Shown here piece by piece: positions 1 through 8,353 of a stretch of 64,000 nt of DNA (the first letter of the stretch is position 1; each line of letters begins with the position of its first letter). The notes under the pieces were generated by a model. That model made no database searches. It was not told the origin of the DNA and worked only from the letters and a program-made list of their open reading frames with translations. Source of the DNA: Procambarus clarkii. Lineage: Eukaryota; Arthropoda; Malacostraca; Decapoda; Cambaridae. Location: assembly GCF_040958095.1 (NCBI RefSeq), contig NC_091165.1, positions 30,198,592-30,262,591 of the forward strand. Reading direction: 5' to 3'. The translations under genes were made by a program, and so were the position numbers.

Positions 1-625
1 GTATTTACCCAGGTTTTCCTAAATTTAAACTTATTCAGTTAATACCGATTGTTTCGTGTTCTGTCTTTTGTTAATACTTTTAATTCCCTATTAATATCCC
101 CATTTAGATTATGCAGTTCAATTATGGTCGCAATACTACAGAATGGATATAAATTAACTTGAACACGTCCATCATAGGATGACCAACTTAATCCCTCAGA
201 TTAGAAACCTGTCATATGAAGAAAGATAGACAAAGCTTTCATTATATTCGTTGGAAAGGCAAAGAGTCAGGAATAACATGATAGATGTGTACAAGTGGAT
301 GAATGGATATCACAAAGGACACATTATTAGGGTAATAAAAGTTTCAACACAAGACAACACTAAACAATGTATATAAAAGTTTGTTGAGTTCGTGAAGTCG
401 GATTGCGAAAGGAATCTGGGAGATATGATTAGTAATTATTTAAAACCAAAATAAAATCAATGCATAAATGTTCGTAATAATACAAATAGGACACTGGGAT
501 TTATTATTCGAAGCGGTACTAATGGGACACCTAGAGTTGTTCTTCACCTGTAACCTGCTTTGGTTAGATTTGGCAGTTCTGATTTGGTCGCCGTACTATA
601 GAATGGTTATAAGTTGACCAGACCA
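1..625. mobile_element. Mosaic of decayed CR1-type LINE 3' fragments
   Basis: About 1-107 reads as the antisense of a CR1 ORF2 C-terminus. About 108-375 switches to sense and recalls the LSYEER and QRVRGDMIEVYKW segments of the intact CR1 at 27852-32434. About 430-625 is another sense stretch. Stops and indels are frequent, so none of it can be functional. The switch from antisense to sense near 107 means that at least two insertions or an inversion shaped it. Confidence 0.7.
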
Positions 626-719
626 CACACTAGAAGGTGAAGGTACGACGACGTGTCAGTCCGTCCTGGACCACTCTCAAGTCGATTGTGATGAGGAATG
701 ATTGATTAATGAAGATTAA

Positions 720-850
720 GCCACCCAAAAGGTGGCACGGGCATGAATAGCCCGTAAGTGGTGGCCCTTCTGATCCATTACCAGTATCAATAGATGACAC
801 TGGAGATCTGTGGATGTGCGACTGCACCCTGCGTGACGGGAGATCCCTTT
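720..850 (-). repeat. Serial-hairpin repeat, copy 1
   Basis: Minus-strand copy of the element at 12653-12786. Perfect or near-perfect hairpins occur at 720-736 (GCCACC/GGTGGC), 737-755 (ACGGGC/GCCCGT) and 781-803 (nine pairs, one of them G-U), with a weaker one near 815-828. Pairing is kept although loops differ from the other copy. It may be the structured tail of a SINE or LINE; identity not known. Confidence 0.6.
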
Positions 851-952
851 CCATTGTGATGAGGAAGTAGATGCAGGGAATAAATAGGCAAGAGAGATAT
901 TAGGAGCAAAGTGTAATAGAGGGGATAGTAGTAGGAACAAGAACTGCAGAGG

Positions 953-984
953 GCCTCGTATGGGCCTATTGGCCCATACGAGGC
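953..984. repeat. Palindrome of CR1 3'-terminal sequence
   Basis: Two 14-bp arms (GCCTCGTATGGGCC and its complement) surround TATT. The arm is the conserved CR1 3' UTR segment seen at 27880-27905 and 59000-59015, so this is a head-to-head joint of two CR1 tails. Confidence 0.75.
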
Positions 985-1265
985 ACCTCCTATTATAACC
1001 ACCGAATGGGAAGAAAATAGTAATAGTCTTTCATATATATGAAAGATATTGGGTGGATATATATAGGAACTGCCTCATATGGGCCATTGGGCTTTCTGCA
1101 GTTATCTTCATCCTTATGTTTTTATGTCTATCCGTGAAATATTTTAGATTTTAGCTCCATGTATTTGCCAATAGATCTTCCGCAACTCCCATACTTCTTA
1201 TGTTTTGAAGTGAGGTGAACGGAGAAGCGTTCACATTAGCCCCAGTGAGTTGAGTGTACTTTTAG

Positions 1266-1271
1266 TATAAA
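1266..1271 (+). promoter_or_regulatory. Candidate TATA box
   Basis: TATAAA lies 94 bp upstream of the ATG at 1360, at a distance that would leave a short 5' UTR. The same sequence is at 6292-6297 in unit 2. No transcript evidence is available. Confidence 0.35.
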
Positions 1272-1359
1272 CGGAGACCCTGCCAGACGCGGATCGTCAC
1301 TTGTCCTACTCTCTCAATACTTCCGTGAGTTAGACCTCATCTCTCAACACCTGTGTGAA

Positions 1360-3795
1360 TTGGAAATGGAAATAATTAATTACGTGCGCGGCTCCAAGAG
1401 AAAACGGAGTGAGCATCACTACAGCAATGACGCTCCGACAAAAAAACAAAAATACAGCAATGGAGCAGCTGATATAAAAACATTCTACAAAGGACGCACT
1501 GGATTACAGAACCACCGGGATAACTCATCTAGAATACAGGAATACTGGAATAGAAAAACTGAAATACCGAAACGCTGCAATGAAGAACAGAAGCACTGGA
1601 ATAAATCATCATACAGCAATGTAGCAGCTGATATACAAACATTCTACAGAGGACGCACAGAATTACGGAACCACCGGGATAACTCATCTAGAAAACAGGA
1701 ATACTGGAATAGAAAAACTGAAATACCGAAACCCTACAATGAAGAACAGAAGCACTGGAATAAATCACCATACAGCAATGTAGCAGCTGATATTCAAACA
1801 TTCTCCAGAGGACGCACTGGATTACGGAACCACCGGGATAGATCATTTAGAATACAGGAATACTGGAATAGAGAAGCTGAAATACCGAAACCCTACAATG
1901 AAGAACAGAAGCACTGGAATAAATCATCATACAGCAATGTAGCAGCTGATGTACAAACATTCTCCAAAGGACGCACTGGATTACGGAAACACCGGGATAG
2001 ATCATTTAGAATACAAGAATACTGGAATAAAGAAGCTGAAATACCGAAACCCTGCAATGAAGAACAGAAGCACCAGGATAAATCATCATACAGCAATGAA
2101 GCAGCTGATATACAAAACTTCACCAAAAGACGCACTGGATTACAGAACCACCGGGATAAATCATTTAGAATACAAGAATACTGGAATAGAGAAGCTGAAA
2201 TACCGAAACCCAGCAATGAAGTGCAGAAGCACCGGAATAAATCATCTGAAATACAGAAATTCTGTAACGAAATTTCTAAAGAACAGAAAAACCGGGATAA
2301 GTTATCTGATATACAGAAATACCGAGATAAATCATCTGAAATACAGAAAAAATTCAATAAATCATCTGAAATACAGAAAAAATTAAATAAATCATCTGAA
2401 ATACAGAAATCCTGCAATGAAGTATACATACTCCTGGATAAATCATCTGAATTACAGAAACAAAGGGATAAATCATCTGAGTTACAGAAACAAAAGGATA
2501 AATCATCTGAGGTAATGAATCACCGAGATAAATCATCTGAATTACAAAAAGACCAGGATAAATTATCTGAAGTACAGAAACCCTGTAATGGAGCATCTGA
2601 AATACAGAAACGCCAGGATAAATCATCTGAAATACAGAAACACCGGGATAAATCATCCGAAATACAGAAACACCGGCATAAATTATCGGAAATACAGAAA
2701 CCCTGTAAGGGAGCATCTGAAGTACAGAAACACAAGAATAAATCATCTGAAATACAGAAATCCTGTAATGGATCATCTGAGGTACAGAAACACCTGGATA
2801 AATCATCTGAAATACAGAAACCCAGCATTGAAGCATCTGAAATACAGAAACCCAGCATTGAAGCATCTGAAATACAGAAACCCAGCATTGAAGCATCTGA
2901 AATACAGGAAAACGGAAATGAAACACCTGGGTATGAGGTTAGTTCAGATGGTGAAGTCCTCACATTATACCTATCTTTTCCTCCTATTCTAACTTGTCAC
3001 CCATCGTTGGAGGGTTTGGAGGAGATTTCTCTAGACGGACATAACTACCTCCCGGTGGAAGTCAATGGTAAATGCTGTAAAATGTTTGTCGATTCTGGAA
3101 CAACAAGCAATGGTATTGAACACAGACTCGCACAGAAGCTGGGATTAGATAAGAAAGTCGACTCAACCATTCTCCGTGATTCTTGGTTTTCGAGTGAAAA
3201 CAAACACCTCAAAATAAGGCAAGTAGAAAATTGTAAAATTAAATTACAAAATGGTAAAGAGCTCGTTGCCACTGTAAATATTTTCCCACCAGAATTGGAC
3301 AATTACTTCATCTCTGAGGACACACCAATGTTCTTCTTTAGCTTCCCACTGATGACAGAGAATCACATAATTCATCAGTTTAAAAGCAATAAATCTTCCA
3401 TCTTTTTAAAACCTTTGAGAAGATTTACGAAAAAAGGATATGGGTTGAGCAGTTCTCCCTTGCCTTATCTTAGGATAAAGTTTCCATTATCTGCAAAAGA
3501 CAATTATTGCAGCGATAAAGTTGTGGTCAATACTGGCTCCGATGCTTCAACCATTTCACAATTATTTTTGAAGCACATCGGCATGGAAACATGTCCTCCC
3601 AAAAAACTAAGAATACATGTGAAGGGTGACCTTTACCTGGAGGATGACTTGGAGGTGCTGGAGAATCCAAAGACAGAAATTCCTCTAACTTTAGGCACAA
3701 CGTTCTTGTCAAAATACAATTGCACATTAGATTCCTCATCTTATTATCTGTTTTACAACATTAATAATAAAACCTATATGTCTTTACTCTACTGA
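1360..3795 (+). CDS. Repeat-rich protein with two C-terminal retropepsin-like lobes (811 aa)
   Basis: An uninterrupted single-exon frame. Residues about 32-296 are five 53-residue repeats (YSN.AADIQ...EQKHWNKSS). Residues about 297-515 are some 22 ten-residue repeats of the type DKSSEIQKHR, highly charged and probably helical. The last 270 residues differ in character. A first aspartic-protease-like segment has FVDSG (D578-S-G) followed by a helix-like LAQKLGL. A second has VVVNTGSDAS (N724-T-G) and ends in LGTTFLSKYN (778-787), like the final hydrophobic-Gly element of Ty3-type retropepsins. Thus one lobe has the catalytic Asp and the other has Asn. No reverse transcriptase follows. A TATA-like box, a 3' UTR repeat and AATAAA suggest an expressed unit. 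It could be a domesticated gag-protease gene or a remnant of an uncatalogued element. Substrate and function are unknown. Confidence 0.7.
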   Translation: MEMEIINYVRGSKRKRSEHHYSNDAPTKKQKYSNGAADIKTFYKGRTGLQNHRDNSSRIQEYWNRKTEIPKRCNEEQKHWNKSSYSNVAADIQTFYRGRTELRNHRDNSSRKQEYWNRKTEIPKPYNEEQKHWNKSPYSNVAADIQTFSRGRTGLRNHRDRSFRIQEYWNREAEIPKPYNEEQKHWNKSSYSNVAADVQTFSKGRTGLRKHRDRSFRIQEYWNKEAEIPKPCNEEQKHQDKSSYSNEAADIQNFTKRRTGLQNHRDKSFRIQEYWNREAEIPKPSNEVQKHRNKSSEIQKFCNEISKEQKNRDKLSDIQKYRDKSSEIQKKFNKSSEIQKKLNKSSEIQKSCNEVYILLDKSSELQKQRDKSSELQKQKDKSSEVMNHRDKSSELQKDQDKLSEVQKPCNGASEIQKRQDKSSEIQKHRDKSSEIQKHRHKLSEIQKPCKGASEVQKHKNKSSEIQKSCNGSSEVQKHLDKSSEIQKPSIEASEIQKPSIEASEIQKPSIEASEIQENGNETPGYEVSSDGEVLTLYLSFPPILTCHPSLEGLEEISLDGHNYLPVEVNGKCCKMFVDSGTTSNGIEHRLAQKLGLDKKVDSTILRDSWFSSENKHLKIRQVENCKIKLQNGKELVATVNIFPPELDNYFISEDTPMFFFSFPLMTENHIIHQFKSNKSSIFLKPLRRFTKKGYGLSSSPLPYLRIKFPLSAKDNYCSDKVVVNTGSDASTISQLFLKHIGMETCPPKKLRIHVKGDLYLEDDLEVLENPKTEIPLTLGTTFLSKYNCTLDSSSYYLFYNINNKTYMSLLY
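1453..2247 (+). repeat. Five 159-bp coding repeats
   Basis: Units begin at 1453, 1612, 1771, 1930 and 2089, exactly 159 bp (53 codons) apart, and keep frame. They encode the N-terminal repeat region of the 811-aa protein. Confidence 0.9.
2248..2907 (+). repeat. About 22 coding repeats of 30 bp
   Basis: The period is 30 bp with core ATCATCTGAAATACAGAAA, encoding SSEIQK-type decapeptides. The last three units before 2907 are nearly identical (KPSIEASEIQ). Unit number differs between the two gene copies by a whole unit, so the frame is preserved. Confidence 0.9.
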
Positions 3796-3824
3796 AGACA
3801 CAGGCCTAATTTGCTAGGTGTTTA

Positions 3825-3944
3825 TATGGACGGTGTCTTTCAAGTATGGACAGTGTCACTCAAGTATGGACAGTGTCATTCAAGTATGGACAGCATCACT
3901 CAAGTATGGACAGCATCACTCAAGTATGGACAGTGCAACTCTTG
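3825..3944 (+). repeat. 20-bp minisatellite in the 3' UTR
   Basis: Six tandem 20-bp units of the form TATGGACAGTGTCACTCAAG, starting 29 bp after the stop codon. Differences between units are mostly transitions. Confidence 0.85.
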
Positions 3945-3959
3945 TAAACATTTTTAACA

Positions 3960-3965
3960 AATAAA
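3960..3965 (+). terminator. Poly(A) signal of the 811-aa gene
   Basis: AATAAA lies about 165 bp after the stop codon at 3795, followed by an A/T-rich stretch. It is the first such hexamer downstream of the gene. Confidence 0.5.
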
Positions 3966-4129
3966 ATGTATTAAAAGTTTTAATAATTGTATTATTTTTT
4001 CATATTAAAATGATAAAGAATTGTATAAATTGTAGAATCTTATTATGTAGCAAATGTTAGCACCCAAACTTCTACAGTTACCTATGTTCTTATGATGATA
4101 GATTTCCTTATGACTAAAAAGATAGATGC

Positions 4130-4655
4130 TCATTGTATTGGGATGCTATAATAAATTGAAATTGCTATATTAAATTGGTTATACCAAAGGAAACAAAGAG
4201 TTAATATAAATGGCGCTAAGTCAGACTGGAAAAATGTTGCAAGTGGAGTGTCTAAAGCCTCTGTCCTGGGATCACTGTTGTTCATAATATACATAAATGA
4301 TTTAGATTCAAGTTTGAGCAGTAATATTTCAAATTTGCCAATAATACAAAAATCGGAAGAGAAAATAAACACAGTAAAAGACTCAGTATCACTTCATGGC
4401 GATCTAAATAGGGTTTTGAAATAGCGAAGAGTTTGGCAGATGCAGTTTAATGCTGACAAATGTGAGGTTTTGAGGCTAGATAATGATGATTGAGTACGAG
4501 CTAAATAGTGTTGAGATTGCGAAAGCGATCTAGGAGCAATGATTAATAGAAATTTAAAGCCAAAAAATAAATGCATATATGTTCGTAATCAGGCAAACAG
4601 GACACTGGGATTTATTAATCGAAGCGTTAGTAACAACACACCTGGTGCTGTTCTT
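4130..4655 (+). pseudogene. CR1 LINE reverse transcriptase fragment, decayed
   Basis: Frames give VLGSLLFIIYINDLDSSLSSN, then DLNRVLK, WQMQFNADKCEVLRL and further on the NRTLGFINRSVSN-like stretch. This is the region between RT motif B and the C-terminal domain of the CR1 element at 27852-32434. Several stops and indels are present. The catalytic FADD motif is destroyed. Confidence 0.75.
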
Positions 4656-4815
4656 TAAACATAAGAACAAAGACAACTGCTAAAGGCCTATTGTCCCATA
4701 CGAGCCAATTCCTATTTATATCCACCTAATCCCACTCATATACATGTCAAACCCACGCTTGAAGAAGTGAAGGGACCCCCACCTTTACCACTCACTGTGG
4801 CAACTGGTTCCTATT
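4656..4815 (-). mobile_element. CR1 LINE 3' end, minus strand
   Basis: Starts with the CR1 terminal octamer-like ATAAGAAC, then the conserved 3' UTR and the codons for the last residues. The rest continues at 5025 after the SINE pair, so the SINEs inserted into this CR1 copy. Confidence 0.75.
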
Positions 4816-4839
4816 ACCTAACCAGTTTTTTCCCATGAA

Positions 4840-4985
4840 CAAATCTACAAGGGCCGTGATGAGGATTCGAACCTACGTCCGAGAGCATCCCAGTTGCTGC
4901 CTTAATCGACTGAGCTAAGGCAGCGTCTGGGATGATGTCGGACGTTGGTTTGAATCCTCGTCACGGCCCTTGTGGATTTGTCCAT
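4840..4985. mobile_element. Head-to-head pair of tRNA-derived SINE pieces
   Basis: The minus-strand half (about 4844-4925) has an A-box-like TAGCTCAGTCGA and a B box GGTTCGAATCC, so it is clearly tRNA-derived. The plus-strand half (about 4926-4985) repeats the B-box side (GGTTTGAATCC) and the following GGCCCTTGT segment. Together they form an imperfect palindrome. It is not a functional tRNA: there is no complete cloverleaf and it is embedded in repeats. Confidence 0.7.
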
Positions 4986-5024
4986 TTAATGCATCACGCT
5001 ATTGTGATTTCTGTGTGTTGTGTA

Positions 5025-5651
5025 GTATTTACCCAGGTTTTCCTAAATTTAAACTTATTCAGTTAATACCGATTGTTTCGTGTTCTGTCTTTTGTTAATA
5101 CTTTTAATTCCCTATTAATATCCCCATTTAGATTATGCAGTTCAATTATGGTCGCAATACTACAGAATGGATATAAATTTACTTGAACACGTCCATCATA
5201 GGATGACCAACTTAATCCCTCAGATTAGAAACCTGTCATATGAAGAAAGATAGACAAAGCTTTCATTATATTCGTTGGAAAGGCAAAGAGTCAGGAATAA
5301 CATGATAGATGTGTACAAGTGGATGAATGGATATCACAAAGGACACATTATTAGGGTAATAAAAGTTTCAACACAAGACATAACACTAAACAATGTATAT
5401 AAAAGTTTGTTGAGTTCGTGAAGTCGGATTGCGAAAGGAATCTGGGAGATATGATTAGTAATTATTTAAAACCAAAATAAAATCAATGCATAAATGTTCG
5501 TAATAATACAAATAGGACACTGGGATTTATTATTCGAAGCGGTACTAATGGGACACCTAGAGTTGTTCTTCACCTGTAACCTGCTTTGGTTAGATTTGGC
5601 AGTTTTGATTTGGTCGCCGTACTATAGAATGGTTATAAGTTGACCAGACCA
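5025..5651. mobile_element. CR1 LINE debris, duplicate of 1-625
   Basis: Same mosaic as the window start, carried by unit 2 of the tandem duplication. It directly abuts the SINE pair at 4840-4985, so here the CR1 piece on the far side of the SINEs (4656-4815, minus) can be seen as its continuation. Confidence 0.7.
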
Positions 5652-5745
5652 CACACTAGAAGGTGAAGGTACGACGACGTGTCAGTCCGTCCTGGACCAC
5701 TCTCAAGTCGATTGTGAAGAGGAATGATTGATTAATGAAGATTAA

Positions 5746-5876
5746 GCCACCCAAAAGGTGGCACGGGCATGAATAGCCCGTAAGTGGTGGCCCTTCTGAT
5801 CCATTACCAGTATCAATAGATGACACTGGAGATCTGTGGATGTGCGACTGCACCCTGCGTGACGGGAGATCCCTTT
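5746..5876 (-). repeat. Serial-hairpin repeat, copy 2
   Basis: Duplicate of 720-850 within unit 2 of the 5-kb duplication, with the same stems. Confidence 0.6.
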
Positions 5877-5978
5877 CCATTGTGATGAGGAAGTAGATGC
5901 AGGGAATAAATAGGCAAGAGAGATATTAGGAGCAAAGTGTAATAGAGGGGATAGTAGTAGGAACAAGAACTGCAGAGG

Positions 5979-6010
5979 GCCTCGTATGGGCCTATTGGCC
6001 CATACGAGGC
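5979..6010. repeat. Palindrome of CR1 3'-terminal sequence, unit 2
   Basis: Duplicate of 953-984. Confidence 0.75.
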
Positions 6011-6291
6011 ACCTCCTATTATAACCACCGAATGGGAAGAAAATAGTAATAGTCTTTCATATATATGAAAGATATTGGGTGGATATATATAGGAACTGCA
6101 TCATATGGGCCATTGGGCTTTCTGCAGTTATCTTCATCCTTATGTTTTTATGTCTATCCGTGAAATATTTTAGATTTTAGCTCCATGTATTTGCCAATAG
6201 ATCTTCCGCAACTCCCATACTTCTTATGTTTTGAAGTGAGGTGAACGGAGAAGCGTTCACATTAGCCCCAGTGAGTTGAGTGTACTTTTAG

Positions 6292-6297
6292 TATAAA
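6292..6297 (+). promoter_or_regulatory. Candidate TATA box, unit 2
   Basis: Duplicate of 1266-1271, at the same distance from the ATG at 6386. Confidence 0.3.
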
Positions 6298-6385
6298 CGG
6301 AGACCCTGCCAGACGCGGATCGTCACTTGTCCTACTCTCTCAATACTTCCGTGAGTTAGACCTCATCTCTCAACACCTGTGTGAA

Positions 6386-7853
6386 TTGGAAATGGAAATA
6401 ATTAATTACGTGCGCGGCTCCAAGAGAAAACGGAGTGAGCATCACTACAGCAATGACGCTCCGACAAAAAAACAAAAATACAGCAATGGAGCAGCTGATA
6501 TAAAAACATTCTACAAAGGACGCACTGGATTACAGAACCACCGGGATAACTCATCTAGAATACAGGAATACTGGAATAGAAAAACTGAAATACCGAAACG
6601 CTGCAATGAAGAACAGAAGCACTGGAATAAATCATCATACAGCAATGTAGCAGCTGATATACAAACATTCTACAGAGGACGCACAGAATTACGGAACCAC
6701 CGGGATAACTCATCTAGAAAACAGGAATACTGGAATAGAAAAACTGAAATACCGAAACCCTACAATGCAGAACAGAAGCACTGGAATAAATCACCATACA
6801 GCAATGTAGCAGTTGATATTCAAACATTCTCCAGAGGACGCACTGGATTACGGAACCACCGGGATAGATCATTTAGAATACAGGAATACTGGAATAGAGA
6901 AGCTGAAATACCGAAACCCTACAATGAAGAACAGAAGCACTGGAATAAATCATCATACAGCAATGTAGCAGCTGATGTACAAACATTCTCCAAAGGACGC
7001 ACTGGATTACGGAAACACCGGGATAGATCATTTAGAATACAAGAATACTGGAATAAAGAAGCTGAAATACCGAAACCCTGCAATGAAGAACAGAAGCACC
7101 GGGATAAATCATCATACAGCAATGAAGCAGCTGATATACAAAACTTCACCAAAAGACGCACTGGATTACAGAACCACCGGGATAAATCATTTAGAATACA
7201 AGAATACTGGAATAGAGAAGCTGAAATACCGAAACCCAGCAATGAAGTGCAGAAGCACCGGAATAAATCATCTGAAATACAGAAATTCTGTAACGAAATT
7301 TCTAAAGAACAGAAAAACCGGGATAAGTTATCTGATATACAGAAATACCGAGATAAATCATCTGAAATACAGAAAAAATTCAATAAATCATCTGAAATAC
7401 AGAAAAAATTCAATAAATCATCTGAAATACAGAAATCCTGCAATGAAGTATACATACTCCTGGATAAATCATCTGAATTACAGAAACAAAGGGATAAATC
7501 ATCTGAGTTACAGAAACAAAAGGATAAATCATCTGAGGTAATGAATCACCGAGATAAATCATCTGAATTACAAAAAGACCAGGATAAATTATCTGAAGTA
7601 CAGAAACGCCAGGATAAATCATCTGAAATACAGAAACACCGGGATAAATCATCCGAAATACAGAAACACCGGCATAAATTATCGGAAATACAGAAACCCT
7701 GTAAGGGAGCATCTGAAGTACAGAAACACAAGAATAAATCATCTGAAATACAGAAATCCTGTAATGGATCATCTGAGGTACAGAAACACCTGGATAAATC
7801 ATCTGAAATACAGAAACCCAGCATTGAAGCATCTGAAATACAGAAACCCAGCA
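6386..7853 (+). CDS. Second copy of the repeat-rich gene, 3' end lost in gap
   Basis: Same start and N-terminal repeats as 1360-3795, with a few substitutions and one ten-residue repeat fewer (the PCNGASEIQK unit). The frame is open to the N run at 7854. The two retropepsin-like lobes are not visible. Any reading frame continuing past the gap into the satellite is an artefact, because the satellite has no stop codons in any frame. Whether an intact copy exists here depends on closing the gap. Confidence 0.6.
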
Positions 7854-8353
7854 NNNNNNNNNNNNNNNNNNNNNNNNNNNNNNNNNNNNNNNNNNNNNNN
7901 NNNNNNNNNNNNNNNNNNNNNNNNNNNNNNNNNNNNNNNNNNNNNNNNNNNNNNNNNNNNNNNNNNNNNNNNNNNNNNNNNNNNNNNNNNNNNNNNNNNN
8001 NNNNNNNNNNNNNNNNNNNNNNNNNNNNNNNNNNNNNNNNNNNNNNNNNNNNNNNNNNNNNNNNNNNNNNNNNNNNNNNNNNNNNNNNNNNNNNNNNNNN
8101 NNNNNNNNNNNNNNNNNNNNNNNNNNNNNNNNNNNNNNNNNNNNNNNNNNNNNNNNNNNNNNNNNNNNNNNNNNNNNNNNNNNNNNNNNNNNNNNNNNNN
8201 NNNNNNNNNNNNNNNNNNNNNNNNNNNNNNNNNNNNNNNNNNNNNNNNNNNNNNNNNNNNNNNNNNNNNNNNNNNNNNNNNNNNNNNNNNNNNNNNNNNN
8301 NNNNNNNNNNNNNNNNNNNNNNNNNNNNNNNNNNNNNNNNNNNNNNNNNNNNN
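7854..8353. other. Assembly gap (500 N)
   Basis: Exactly 500 undetermined bases, a conventional size for a gap of unknown length. It joins coding 30-bp repeats on the left to an unrelated 30-bp satellite on the right, both of which resist assembly. Confidence 1.

Larger units (their letters stand above)
1..5024. repeat. Unit 1 of a ~5.02-kb direct tandem duplication
   Basis: Bases 1 onward match bases 5025 onward with an offset of 5024, rising to 5026 after a 2-bp indel near 355/5380. The match covers the CR1 debris, the serial-hairpin repeat, the CR1 palindrome and the coding region. Only scattered substitutions separate the units where both are present. Unit 2 is cut by the assembly gap at 7854. 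This is either a very recent duplication or two haplotypes laid end to end by the assembler; the sequence alone does not decide. Confidence 0.9.
5025..7853. repeat. Unit 2 of the ~5.02-kb tandem duplication, truncated by gap
   Basis: This is homologous to 1 to about 2870. It differs by a few substitutions, a 2-bp indel and loss of one 30-bp (10-codon) unit in the coding repeat. It ends where the N run begins, so the protease-like 3' half of the gene is not seen in this copy. Confidence 0.9.

Noticed and set aside
2248..2907. Link between the 30-bp coding repeats and the 30-bp satellite beyond the gap
   Set aside because: Same period but no shared sequence; the equal unit length looks coincidental.
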